A DNA stretch of 62,281 nt, taken from NCBI GenBank assembly GCA_025529335.1, contig JAMYHX010000414.1, forward strand, positions 1-62,281. Direction: 5' to 3'. The translations under genes and the position numbers were made by a program. Each line of letters opens with the position of its first letter. The stretch's first letter is position 1. Source of the stretch: Rhizopus sp. PT2906 (Eukaryota > Mucoromycota > Mucoromycetes > Mucorales > Rhizopodaceae). Below the pieces are notes generated by a model that saw only the letters and a list, made by a program, of their open reading frames with translations, had not been told where the DNA came from and searched no databases. Shown here one piece after another: positions 1 to 11,200 of this stretch.

Positions 1-102
1 AAGGCTGGAATTACGTACTTGTTCTGTTAGCTTGGCTTCCCAAGCATCACCATCTTCAACTAGGGTAGGTATCAAACCCCAAGCAATTATCCACGTCTCC
101 AT
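1..102 (-). CDS. 5' end of an unidentified gene running off the window
   Basis: A minus-strand frame opens with ATG at 102 and stays open for 34 codons to the window edge. It reads as a Trp-rich N-terminus (METWIIAWGLIPTLV...). The upstream frame is closed by a TAA shortly before, and a T-rich tract on the plus strand (146-156) lies in the presumed 5' UTR. Codon use looks protein-like, but I do not recognise the family and cannot exclude an internal exon or chance. The neighbouring gene at 345-1503 is on the same strand and ends about 240 bp upstream. Confidence 0.3.
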   Translation of the reverse strand, partial: METWIIAWGLIPTLVEDGDAWEAKLTEQVRNSSL

Positions 103-344
103 GAAGTAAGGAGGAGGTGTGTCTTTTCCAAGTTAGCGTTGATCATTTTTTTTTTTCGTCTATATTTGATGAAGTAAATAAAGGACGTCAATCTTTTAAA
201 GAACGTAAAAATATTTAACTCTAACAAAAGCGGTTTGCCCTTGTGTGAGGCTTAAGCTTTTTTCAAGTTAAGGTGTCTATAAGTTAAGCGTTTTGAATTT
301 TATTTTTAATTTAGGATTAAACATATAAGGAACAATCAACGGCC
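103..344. other. Short intergenic region
   Basis: AT-rich spacer with a run of T at about 146-156. It would hold the 3' UTR of the 3D-domain gene and the 5' UTR of the gene leaving the window. No other feature seen. Confidence 0.5.
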
Positions 345-1503
345 TTATACTTTTATATATTTTGCATGCAGTAAGGAAGGAATAATATTCACATCGGTGG
401 ATGCCATTATGGACTGTAGATGTGCTGTTGTTATGTAATTCTTTACTTCACAATCTACGATTTTGACTGAGGCACGGCTCTTAATATTTAACCATAGATA
501 GTCCACATAAGTTGGCACAAAAAAGTCAATCTGACATGCTATAGATAAAAAGATGAGTATCAATGTATGACTATATAATAGTATCTTACAGTCAAAAGAC
601 CAGCTGTCATCGTCTACTCTTACGCATCCGTTATGTCTCTGACCATCACCCAGTTTTAAACCATCTAGCTGAGGTATGTAAAGCGTTTGTCCATAAGGAA
701 GGTCATTTGCTGCTACGCTCACATACGGAACCAAGTTTTGTTCTCCAGATCCCAGACCAAATACATTATAAGTACGTCCATAGCCTCCTACTCTCACAAA
801 TCGATCTGTTTGATTATGTAAGTTAATGAGGTCTCCGTTTTCTAATAAGCACTAATAAAGGAGTAAATATGCCATCCCGATATCAGATATACACTTACGA
901 ATCCTTCAAGGTTGCACTTATCATACATGACTGTTGGAACCAGGGCAATAGTATTGTTCTTTTTGTCGAGCAAAGGTCTTTTGATATCACCTCCCAAGAA
1001 GATACGCTTCCCATTTGGTGTCTCATCCCATTCGTTTTCCTTGGGTATCCAATACTGAGTGAGAGTCACTTTACCATTCTTGTAGCATGAAGGCACGTCT
1101 GGTTCAGTGCTCTGTTGTCTATCGCCAAATAAACCTCCTGTAAAATTCAATAAAGGGAGCAGCGGAACACCTGTAGATAATTTGCTGCTGCGTGGATTAC
1201 CCCTATCAAGCTTGTTCCATACCCTATTTTTTGAGTTACTTTCTTTCTTAAGCCGAGTGCTTGATTTGAGCGCCTTTAAGCTATCGAAAAACTGACCAAC
1301 AAAAGAATCTGAAGAGCCTATATCACTTGGTGATATTGTTTTAGGGGATTGATACCCTATGAGTATCAATGAGATGATTGTTTACATATTCCCTCAAGCC
1401 TGACTTTACCTTGGTGATAACTGCTAGAGTGTATCTCACGACCTTGGATGAATTTAGCAGTGACAATAAGAATAAATATTGCATTAAAGAAATTAGAGAA
1501 CAT
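345..1503 (-). CDS. Secreted protein with 3D / double-psi beta-barrel domain
   Basis: Four exons join in phase: 1503-1410, 1356-899, 851-590 and 538-345 (335 aa). Introns are 53, 47 and 51 bp with GT...AG ends. The chosen start gives a typical signal peptide (MFSNFFNAIFILIVTAKFIQG, cleaved near Gly21); in-frame ATGs lie further upstream. After a Ser/Lys-rich linker comes a conserved core: TLTQYWIPKENEW, then DRFVRVGGYGRTYNVF, then PYVSVAANDLPYGQTLYIP, and NGCVRVDD near the end. This is the fungal relative of the bacterial 3D/RlpA-type double-psi barrel. Related barrels bind or cleave glycan polymers, so a cell-wall role is inferred, not shown. The third intron is a multiple of three and would read through if retained. 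Confidence 0.65.
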
Positions 1504-2266
1504 TTTGAAAAGAACGAAGGAAAGGAGCGTATGAAGTATAGAAGAGAACGCGCCATTGCTGCATTCTTTTATGTTTCTGCCTGCTCTGTTGCTCGGAATT
1601 TGAATTGTGTTCATGTCTCTCCTTAGCTTCAAGTAAAAAAAAAAAAAAGCTTGCATCATCTAATGGATTAATTTAAACAAGTTATCCTTTAGCTTTACTT
1701 TTGAAATCACAGTTCAGACACAATGTCTTTTTCTTTATCCCAATAAGCGTCAAGCCAACTAAAGTTTTTTAAGACGGTTCTTGGCTTACTGAAAATAATA
1801 CTTGATTATCCAAGTAGAACAAACAGAGCATCCGAAATCAGCAATACTATGGATGTGTAATCATAATAGGTGGTCTACATGAAGCAAGACTTATTGCTTT
1901 CATATCGTAGTCATTTTCCTTCTCAAGAATATTCACCAGATGATTTAGACATTGCAGAAAAATTGGCTCAGTCTTAAGATGCTTCATTTCTTTCTTTTTT
2001 TCTCTTAGAGATAAAGAAGTACTATTGCATTCTTTTAATGTTGAATTACCAAAAAAAAAAGTGACCTAAAATGCAGTTTTTTTTTTTTGCTGAGAAATTT
2101 AGCCACTCGCAGGGTGTCTGCTTTTGTATGCGTGTGTGACATGGTGTGAGAAGGGCGCGCGAAGAGACCGAGAGGGGGGGGGGGGGAGAGAAGACGCACA
2201 CACACACCAAAACAGAGAAGGCAAAAGGGAAGAGTCAATCCATCCATCCATCCATTCATCCATTTT
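1504..2266. other. Intergenic region with low-complexity DNA and a possible ORF relic
   Basis: Between the minus-strand 3D gene and plus-strand eIF1. It holds A/T runs, 13 G in a row (2174-2186), a short CA tract and an (ATCC)n tract (2238-2262) just before the eIF1 start. On the plus strand 1723-1976 looks like decayed coding sequence: the last 20 or so codons (ending QEYSPDDLDIAEKLAQS then TAA) look protein-like, but the reading frame further up is interrupted and shifted. No intact gene seen. Confidence 0.4.
2238..2262. repeat. (ATCC)n microsatellite in eIF1 5' leader
   Basis: Imperfect tetranucleotide repeat ending a few bases before the eIF1 ATG at 2267, so it probably lies in the 5' UTR. 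Confidence 0.7.
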
Positions 2267-2759
2267 ATGTCTGATCTTGAAGACCTCAATAAGCCTTTCG
2301 GTAAAATAGCAAGCAATAGAACAAATAAAAAGAGGATTATCTGGTTTATATATACTAAAATGAAAGTCTATGATGTATAGACCCCTTTGCTGATGTTGAA
2401 GAAGATAAAGGTGGTGTTGTAAACACTACCCATTACTTGCGTGAGTATGAACATGAGACAGAATAAAGTCATTAAAGTGAGGATGAAAACTCATCAGTTT
2501 ATACAATGTAGATCTTCGCATTCAACAACGTAATGGTAGAAAGACCTTGACAACCCTTCAAGGTTTGCCAAAGGAAATTAACAGCAAGCGTTTGTTGAAG
2601 GAAGTAAAGAAACAGTTTGCCTGTAATGGCACAGTCGTTGATGACGAAGAACATGGTGAAATTATTCAATTGCAAGGTGATCAGCGCTTGAAGATGGCTG
2701 AATTTTTGGTTAATGAAGGCATTGCAAAGAAGTCAGCTATCAAGATTCACGGTTTCTAA
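2267..2759 (+). CDS. SUI1: Translation initiation factor eIF1 (SUI1)
   Basis: Three exons, 2267-2300, 2381-2440 and 2512-2759, encode 113 aa, the normal eIF1 length. Introns are 80 and 71 bp. The protein begins MSDLEDLNKPFDPFADVEED, continues through HLRIQQRNGRKTLTTLQGLP, and ends with a full SUI1 fold (IIQLQGDQRLKMAEFL ... IKIHGF). eIF1 sits near the P site of the 40S subunit and enforces AUG selection during scanning; that role is family knowledge. Only the last exon is long enough to show as an ORF. The first two were placed because their splice phases restore the conserved N-terminal DPFAD motif. No sign of decay. Confidence 0.95.
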
Positions 2760-3377
2760 CAGTTTTGTTATTTTTGTGTAAAAGTTATTTTAATAAAATC
2801 AGCATTCAACATCTTTTGTATAAAACGAGAAAAAAAAAACATATTATCACCACTCTGTGTTGTCTTACGTTGGTTGCATGAAGTTTCCCCTTTTGTTTTC
2901 TGTATGTTCCTTTTTACTGCAGGGGGCGAAATATATCTACTTGAGCTTGTGCCGTGCTCCTCATTTATTGTTATAGAAACTGTATCTAGACAACAGCTAA
3001 TAATAAAGGAGTGCCGTTTTATGGCAAAAAAGGAGAAGGGGTAGGCTGTTAAATTAAAGCTTAATAAACAGAAAAAGGGTGTTCTAGTCATCAGTTCATT
3101 TATACAACTTGCTCAAGTTCAATGCCTATCATCCTATCAAGGGCATTTGAATGCTAAAGAGAAAGCTACCGTGTCGAATATAATTAACCCAAGAAAGATA
3201 AAGAGCCCGAAGGTATACCACGATATCCTTCGTGTAATAAAAGATCATCGTACATTATCTTTTACTGAATATGAAAGCTACACCCACTTTTAGCTGATAG
3301 ATTATATGAGGGCAATATTCCCAAGATACATTCGGGAGTTGAAATTACTTTTTTTTTCTTCCCCTTACTACTTTTTC
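2760..3377. other. Intergenic region between eIF1 and ProRS
   Basis: Starts with the eIF1 3' UTR (AATAAAA-like signal near 2790). The rest is AT-rich with several short frames on both strands, none showing recognisable motifs. The last ~100 bp would be the promoter and leader of the ProRS gene. Confidence 0.5.
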
Positions 3378-5297
3378 ATGTTAAGACAAGCCCTTTTGAG
3401 TTCAAGGGTCAGGACTCAATATCAAACGATAAGACATTTCTCTTTTGATGTAAAGAAAAGTATAATATAATTTTGTTCTGTCTTTATTGATATATATTTT
3501 TTTAGGGACGCAACAGATTGTCAAGCTACTTTATGCCTTCCACAAAAGACAAGGCAACCAGTGACAGTTTACAAAGTCATGCTCTTTTACTACAATCAGG
3601 AATGATTCGACAAAGTGGAGCAGGAATATATTCTTTACTGCCATTAGGACTTCGAGTAATTGAAAAAATTGAGCAGATCGTCGATGAAGAGATGCGATCG
3701 ATTGGCAGTCAAAAGTTGTCTTTACCTATTCTACTGAACCCTGACGACTGGAAAAAGACTGGAAGATGGGATGGAGCGGCAGGCGAGGTATAAGACGCTT
3801 TAAGAAATAATGAAAAGTTATTGACACCTACAAGTTCTTTCGTTTAAAAGATAGAAAAGAATCCGATTTACTTCTTGCACCAACGCATGAAGAAGAAATT
3901 ACCCGTCTTGTAGCTCATGAGATACGATCACCTAAGCATTTACCCATTCGATTATATCAAATTGGTCGAAAATACCGTGATGAGTTGCGCCCAAGAGCAG
4001 GTCTTTTAAGAGGCAGAGAATTCATCATGAAGGACCTCTATTCTTTTGATGACAGTGTAGAGGCTGCTTTTGAAACGTATGAACAAGTAAGAGAGGCATA
4101 CAAGAGAATCTTTACAAGAATCGGCGTGCCTTTTGTTGTTGTAAGAAACCGACGTGTTGTGCTTTATGCAAAGGTTAATAGTTATTATAGGCAGAGGCAG
4201 ATAGTGGCAATATTGGTGGATCAAAGTCTCATGAATACCATTTAGTCTCTCAAGTAGGCGAAGATACGTTATTGACGTGTTCAGGCTGCGGTTACACTGC
4301 GAATGAAGAACTTGCTGTTGGGAAACTAACCACTACCAATCAACAATGTGACGAGACAAAAGAGAACGCAGTAACAGCATTGATCAAGAACAGTGTAAGG
4401 TTAAATCAGACTTCTGTTGATGCTACAGTCGTATCTTTTTACGAACCTAATGACACCAAAGAGGGCATTCAAGGGTATGCTGCAGTACTAACACCACCCG
4501 GACGATCTGCCAATTTGTTAAAAGTGCAGACAAAGTTGAGCAAACACTTGAAAAAGACGCAACAGCTAGGACAAGTGTCAACAATTGAAATGAAGATTTT
4601 ATCAGAAGAAGTGTTAAAGCAGATTCCATCTAGCACTCTTGTTTCTCAACTTCATTTGTTTTTGGATGACAGTATCTCAAATGTTGCTACTGATTCTTTA
4701 TCAAGCAAGATCACAGTACACCCTGCCGATCATTTTAGAATAGCAAAAGAGGGAGATCGTTGCACTTCCTGCGACAGTGAACTTTCGAGTGTCAAGGCAA
4801 TCGAATGTGGTCACACATTTTATTTGGGTACAAAATATTCCAGTGCTCTTGACTGTGGCTATCGTAAACCCAATGGTGAGAAAGTATTTGCTGAAATGGG
4901 ATGTTATGGCATTGGTATTACTAGATTATTAGCTGCTGTAGCTGAAGCACGTTATGACAAGAGAGGCATTGTTTGGCCAAGAAGCTTAGCTCCATACAAG
5001 GTGTGCATTATACCAACTGATGATCGAAAGGCTGAGTTTAAGGAAATGGCAGAAAAAGTTTATGATAAGCTGAACAAGACTTTTAAGGGTGATATCGTAA
5101 TTGATGATCGTCGATCAGGTTTTGGTGCCAAAATGAAGGATGCTGAATTAATTGGTTATCCCTTTACAGTCGTGGTCGGTCAAAAGTCATTAACAGATGA
5201 ATCATTGGTTGAACTTCATGAGCGAGTTCAGTATCAAGAAAGTACAAAGAGTGAAGTTTGTCTTGATGACTTGGAAAAGGGCTTTCTTGTAGAATAA
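3378..5297 (+). CDS. Mitochondrial-type prolyl-tRNA synthetase
   Basis: Four exons, 3378-3449, 3506-3787, 3835-4140 and 4191-5297, encode 588 aa. The first exon supplies an Arg/Ser-rich, acid-free presequence (MLRQALLSSRVRTQYQTIRH) typical of mitochondrial import. Class II motifs of bacterial-type ProRS follow: motif 1 GMIRQSGAGIYSLLPLG (~res 56-72), motif 2 RDELRPRAGLLRGREFIMKD (~167), motif 3 MGCYGIGITRLLAA (~456), then the C-terminal anticodon-binding domain. The enzyme charges mitochondrial tRNA-Pro. Between motifs 2 and 3 lies a region equivalent to the bacterial INS editing domain, but it is divergent and I do not see its catalytic signature. Introns are 56, 47 and 50 bp. Confidence 0.93.
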
Positions 5298-5472
5298 TAA
5301 ATAAACTGTACATATTAAATCCTTTATTTACTTTTAATGTGCGCAGCAACGAGTTTCTTTTATCAATGGCAAGTTGGACTTGTAACCACAGAAATTTTTT
5401 GATGCTTAATATAAAAAAAAAATAGAGAAACAAGTAGATTGCAAGGCTTCCCTTTTTTTAATATTCATTTTT

Positions 5473-7625
5473 ATGGCTGATTTCAACATAAATCAAGACA
5501 GTCATTCACTCAAGACATTAAGAGCAAGACTTGTAGCTTGTGACAATTGTAGACGTAAAAAAGTATAAAGAACAGAAAAAAAAAAACAAGGGCAATTCCG
5601 TAGCAGAAACTAATTTATATATAAAGACAAAATGCAATGGACAACGCCCAAGTTGTGACAAATGTACTAGACTACACCAAACATGCTCTTATTCGCCAGT
5701 GAAGGATAGACAGAGAAAAATATCCAAAAAAGACCACATCAATATGCTAGAAAAGCGACTGGAGAAAATGGAACAATTGGTCACCTGTCCACAAGAAGAA
5801 GAAAAAAGAGACGAGTTGCCTAGTAAAGAGATTATTGATCATGTTTTTGATCTTTACGTTGATCTGTTTGCCATCTATCCATTGTGCATTGATATCAAAA
5901 GAATGAAGGAGTCAATAAAGAACAATACATATGACAGGTTCTTGTTGTATTCTCTTTTATCTACAGTTGCAAGGTGACAACAATATGTAGAAAATAATTA
6001 TAAACTCCGTTGTTAATGCAAATTATTAGATTTTCTCCAAGACAAGATATCAGATGTAAAAGCGATACATTTGCTAAAACTGCACATGAAATGATGTCAA
6101 GCGTCTTGGACAAAGCAGATTTTAATTATGTACAAGGTCTTATTATCTTGGCACTTTATCAGCTAAGTCATTTCAATGGATATAAAGCTTGGCTATATTC
6201 AACTATGGCTGTACGTATGGTATGTGAATTGGGGCTATACAAGGAAAAACTATTTGATGAAAGTCCTGGTACGATCATTAGCGTGGGACAATGGATGACA
6301 TATGAATATGAACGAAGGGCGTTTTGGATGACTAGTATTATGGATACCTATGGTGGTGCATGTACAGGAACGCCCATGTCACTCCACATAGAAGATTACA
6401 ACTTGTTACTGCCCACAGACCTTAACATAATAGAAACCAACGATGATTTTTATCAAGAGACACTTGATGGTAGCAGGCTGATTCATTATCACGTCATTCG
6501 TGACCCAATCACTCAAAAGGCCGAAAATATCCAAGTCTGGCCACTGGACCCTAGATTACCTGAAAACCAAGCAAAGCGTGAACAGATAGGAGTAGAATCA
6601 TTTATCTCAAAAGCAAACGCAATATTAGGAATGGTCGTACGTACCATCAACAGGCAACTTCATTCACAGGATACCCTCTGTTACTATAGACAAGGATCAG
6701 ACTATTATAGACACGATAAAACTCTTGACGCGTGGCCAAATGGCCTGCCTTTCAACCTAAGAGACATTCCTGCCAATGCAGAAAGGTTTAAAGGAATGAG
6801 TTCTATCAAGCTGACTCAATATTTTGTGGTATAAATGATATATTATATTTTAAGGATTTATTATCGAATTCATTGTTCATATAGATGCACCTTATTCACT
6901 ATGCTACTGTTATCTTACTAAATCGACCCGCTTTAGTAATGATCAATTCAATTAAGAAAGAAACAGATCAAGGACTCATTGAGGTAGTTTATCAAAGCGC
7001 AGGAAAATGCATTGAGGCAGCAAATCGCGTGAGTTTGCTCTTGAAAACTATTCGTTGTAAAACAGACCTTTTACCATGCTATATTGGCTACCTGATCTAT
7101 GTGACAGGTACTATCATTGTGAGTGATCGATCCTTTGTAGGTGGTCGAATAGACAATTCAAATATAGAAGACTATCTTTATTATTTAAATGTAGAGACAC
7201 AAAAAGAACTCCTTAAAATAGTCTAATAAGTCCCTATTTAGGAATGCAAAACATATTGGGGAATAACTGAAAGGTTCTACTTTATGATTTATAATCTACA
7301 TCTTCTTCAGCAAGTAGCATTTAATAGCTCACAAAAAGAAAAACAAGTCCCTTTTCCATCATCTTCTGTTGAAACCACTCTATCGGCGACGACACCTCTA
7401 TTTGATCCAGCAACGACCAGCCATACCTCCACTGAAAATGAATCACAGCATGAAGAAGAAGGACAGACGAATGATCTAGCCAAGTACACGACGCCTGCTT
7501 TTGATGATCGTCAGCTAGACTATGATAATCTAGGTGGCTTTTTCTTACCTTTATCACATCCATTAGGAACCATGTATACGAACGATGGAAGTTTTGATTT
7601 GTGGTTACAGAACCAGTTGAAGTAA
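5473..7625 (+). CDS. Zn(2)Cys(6) fungal transcription factor
   Basis: Five exons, 5473-5562, 5627-5973, 6030-6828, 6885-7190 and 7242-7625, encode 641 aa. A binuclear zinc cluster sits at residues ~23-50 (CDNCRRKKTKCNGQRPSCDK, then a final Cys after TRLHQT). It is split by the first intron, as often in this family. A short coiled coil follows (MLEKRLEKMEQL). The middle (~120-460) matches the fungal_trans regulatory domain, with ALYQLSHFNGYKAWLYSTMA and RRAFWMTSIMDTYGGACTG. The tail is Ser/Thr/Gln-rich and acidic. It should be a nuclear DNA-binding regulator; its targets cannot be read from sequence. The last intron (51 bp) has a CTAAT branch site and is a multiple of three. Confidence 0.9.
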
Positions 7626-7708
7626 ATAAAAGAAAAGGACCCTTTTTTTTAGACAACCTTTTTTATTTCTCTTTCTTTTTCTTTTTATCTATTTTTGTTA
7701 TCAAGCAA

Positions 7709-8232
7709 ATGTCAATATGTCCCGTATGGAAGTTGCCGTCGTACCCATCCCTTTCAGCAGGTAAGAAAAAAAAAAACAGAAAAGATCATCTATTCACTTT
7801 GTACAGACGTTGATATCAATTTAGTGCAAAGCGATGAACCACAGAGACATGTAGGCATATACTCTCCTGAACGCCTAGTGTTGGATCAGGAGCTTTTCGA
7901 TACCTTAAAGGTTTGAGTTTACACACCCTTGTCAAATAAAATTAACACGTATCTTAGTCGTATGGTGATATAAAAATGGTGTACCCTTATATATCATCTG
8001 GAATTACGATAGTCTCGTTTTTTGATCTGAAAGATGCCAAAAGAGCTAAAGCAGACATGCAATCTACGTATTCTGACTATACATTACTTTATATAAAGCC
8101 CTGCTTCATAGGCGAAAGTATGAATGAAACTATATTTATTACCATGCGCAGCACAATTTCAGATAGATTTGATGATTTCAATGCTATAGTAAAGAAAAAA
8201 AAAAAGGCTAAATGGTACACACAAATTTGATT

Positions 8233-8263
<31 letters not shown>

Positions 8264-9573
8264 TTGTAGGAGTTTTTGTCGTACTTTGGATCTGTTCATG
8301 CAATCTCAGAAATGAAGCTAAATCCATATTGTCGTATTGTCGCGCTTGAATATCACGATCAACGCTCTATCTTGAAGCTATATAATAGAATAGTTATGAA
8401 TGAATATGACGTAAGTTATTCAATGCTATAAGAAAAGGAACCTTGACTCTAATTATTATTTCTTTTAGAAAATAACGTTTCATGTTTATGAAAACATAGC
8501 CAAAGAGTTTGTTTGTGATTGTCGTTGGTTTGATATCAGTCCACCTGTCAAACCAAACTCTCCTGTAGTTACATGGTCCAATATTGTTGCAAAAACTTCT
8601 CATGAAGACACTAAAGGACAAACAAAAGTCAATCAAGAATTACCAAAGAGCAATAGTGAATTCAGTTTATTTTCAGTTGCTTCTACGTCAACAGACAATA
8701 GTAACTTGGCACATAGCAAACATACCACGGAATCGTTAGAGATAGAGACCTCGTTATTATCTATATCAAAATGCGAAGAATATGAAGAACATGAAGTCAG
8801 CTCAAGAGAATCTTTGTCAAAACCCTGCGTCAAAGAAATAGACATTGAGAAAATTAGATCAGGTAAAGGCAATGCACTTTTGATAAACCCCCTTCTTTTA
8901 TAATCTCTCTTTGTGTGTACAGGTCAGGATAAGAGAACAACATTTATGATTAGAAATATCCCAAACAAGTATACCCAGGTAATTTAGAGTATGTTATTTC
9001 GTATAAAGATATGACTAAAATGAGATTTTTATTAGAAAATGCTAAAGGACATGCTGGATGAAACACACAAAAACACCTATGATTTTTTGTATTTACGCAT
9101 GGATTTTAGAAATCATTGTAATGTTGGATACGCGTTTATCAATTTTATAGATCCCAGGTATGTAGTCTCAATCATGTAGACTTTACTTATGCTTTTACTC
9201 TTGTAGATCTGTGATAACATTGGCAGAACAGAAAATGGGCAAAAAATGGTAATTTATATTTACATCAATGACAAAAGAAAAAGAGAGAGGGAGAGGCACA
9301 CACTAAACAATTACGTAAGATAGGACCATGTTTAATTCTGAAAAGAGACTCTCTATATCTTATGCGGCTGTGCAAGGCAAAATAGCATTAATCCAAAAGT
9401 TTAGAAATTCGCATGTCATGGCGGAAGAAGAAGCCTATCAACCCAAGATATTCTACTCATCTGGTCCTCTTCAAGGCCAAGAGCAACCATTTCCCAAGCC
9501 AAATGCTGCTTATCAGAAGAGACAATATCGTTATCAATCTGGCAGTAGTGGTAGTACAAAAAAGTCAAGGTAA
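7709..9573 (+). CDS. Mei2-like RNA-binding protein
   Basis: Nine exons: 7709-7760, 7807-7910, 7958-8188, 8270-8410, 8469-8862, 8923-8978, 9036-9157, 9207-9248 and 9324-9573 (463 aa). All phases agree. The C-terminal domain (~res 308-400) is the distinctive Mei2 RRM: RTTFMIRNIPNKYTQ, then FLYLRMDFRNHCNVGYAFIN, then GKKWTMFNSEKRLSISYA. Two degenerate RRM-like segments precede it (~53-130 and ~130-180; SYGDIKMVYPYISSGITIVS and EFLSYFGSVHAISEMKL). Mei2 of fission yeast drives meiosis with a non-coding RNA, and plant relatives act in development; a role in sexual or developmental RNA control here is inference. Introns are 46-81 bp. The third contains a long CT repeat at its 3' splice site. Confidence 0.88.
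8237..8264 (+). repeat. (TC)n tract serving as polypyrimidine tract
   Basis: About 13 TC units directly before the TTTGTAG acceptor (8269) of the third intron of the Mei2-like gene. Confidence 0.75.
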
Positions 9574-9612
9574 TCTTTTTCCCCCTTTGGTTTTTTTCTC
9601 CCTTTATTTGTA

Positions 9613-10930
9613 ATGTCAGACAACAATAAACACTCTTCAGCTCAGATTCCTGTTGGACTCATTGCCTGTCAAAAGGATACGTTTGCTCGGGAACTATCAA
9701 CCGTGTGTATTGAATGCACAGATAAACCTAATAAGAATGGGTTTTATGAGATTAAGCTACAGGACACAGGTAGATCACACAGAATACAAGAGTTTTTTTC
9801 ATTAGTTAACATTGCTTTTTTAAGTCTTGTTCCCCGAAGGCGGTGGACAACCCTCAGATACCGGTTTCATAGACGATGTTCAAGTATTCCAAGTTGAACG
9901 TCGAGGACTTGCTCATGTTCATTTGACCAAGGCACCAGTGGAGGTAGGAAAAACGGTTCATGTTAAAGTTGATTGGGACCTTCGTTGGGATCATGTCCAA
10001 CAGCACAGTGGTCAGCATTTATTAAGTGCAGTTCTCGAAAGGGAACCGTATAATCTCGAGACATTGTGTTGGAACCTTGGCAAGAAATACAGCTACGTTG
10101 AGGTTCCTGCAGGGAAGCAAGCAGTAAAGATAACTCCCGAGCTACTCAACTCTGTGGAAAAGGAAGTCAATCGACTCATCCTTGAGGATACGCCAGTGAT
10201 AGTTCATGTGCAAGAGCATGATGAAGACAACAAACCTGATAGTTTACCAGATGATTACACAGGTGGTGGTGTTATTCGCACAATTGAAATCAAGGGCCTT
10301 GACTTAAATCCTTGCTGCGGCACTCATGTCTCTCGTCTTGGTCAACTTCAATCAATGAAGCTTCTTCATACCGAAAATGTCAGAGGAGGAAACGTGCGTA
10401 TCTTCTTTCTGTTCGGACAACGTGTCCTTGATTTCTTGGATGCTAGCTATGCCATCACTCGTCGTCTGACCAACATCCTGTCAGGACCACAAGAAAGCTT
10501 TGTCGAAAGCGTACAAAAGATACAACAGCAGAGTCGAGATCATATGAAGAGGGCTAAGCGACTTTTAGAATCATTGGCTAAATATACAGCTGATGAAGTG
10601 AGCGAAGCCTTGAAAGAGAATCAATATGCTATAGTGTACAAAGAAGAAGGCGACATGGACTTTTTGAGCATGGTTGCCAATATCATTAGAGATAGAAAAC
10701 TAATAGATGAGCATGATCAAAAGGTTGTCATCCTGGCAGCAGGAGATAAGAAACAGGGTGGACCTATTATTGTTACAGGAAGCGATAATGATATAGTACA
10801 AAAGATAGGCAAGGTTATCACTTCCACCCTGAGCGGTGTCAAAGGTGGCGGCAAGGGTCGATGGCAGGGACGAGCTCAAAGCTGGAGCGAGATTGACAAA
10901 CTGCAGTCAGCCGTGTCATCTGCATTTTAA
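9613..10930 (+). CDS. AlaX/AARSD1-type alanyl-tRNA editing protein
   Basis: Two exons, 9613-9769 and 9825-10930, encode 420 aa; the 55-bp intron restores the conserved VLFPEGGGQPSDTG motif. The zinc-binding editing site is present as QQHSGQHLLSA (~res 110) and CCGTH (~216). The C-terminus resembles the C-Ala part of alanyl-tRNA synthetase, ending GGGKGRWQGRAQSW. Free-standing AlaX/AARSD1 proteins hydrolyse Ser or Gly wrongly attached to tRNA-Ala; cytosolic action is expected because no targeting peptide is visible. The start lies only 39 bp after the stop of the Mei2-like gene on the same strand, so the two transcripts probably overlap or share flanking signals. Confidence 0.92.
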
Positions 10931-11200
10931 ATTAGAGGCGACGTCACATTTCCATTTTTGGAGCCTTGCTCTTTGTGAGTTTCAAAAACGAGAGATATCA
11001 ATAAAAAAAGAACTTTTTTTCAGTGTGGTTGCTGAACTAATAAACTTGTAAGTGATTTGACATTTGTCAAATATTGAACATAAACAAAAAAAAAGGAGGT
11101 CTAGAAAAGAAAGAAGAAAAGCTAATCAGTTTATTATAATTTCAACTTTATTCTACAATTCAACTTTAATCATCCACACACATTTATAAAACAGTCTAAT

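Noticed and set aside
2768..3091. 107-codon minus-strand ORF after eIF1
   Set aside because: Composition is of antisense/UTR type; it overlaps the eIF1 3' UTR and shows no conserved motif.
7191..7241. Apparent stop codons and a gene break in the zinc-cluster regulator
   Set aside because: A 51-bp intron with GTAGAG donor, CTAAT branch and TTTAG acceptor removes them and restores a conserved YWGITERF segment.
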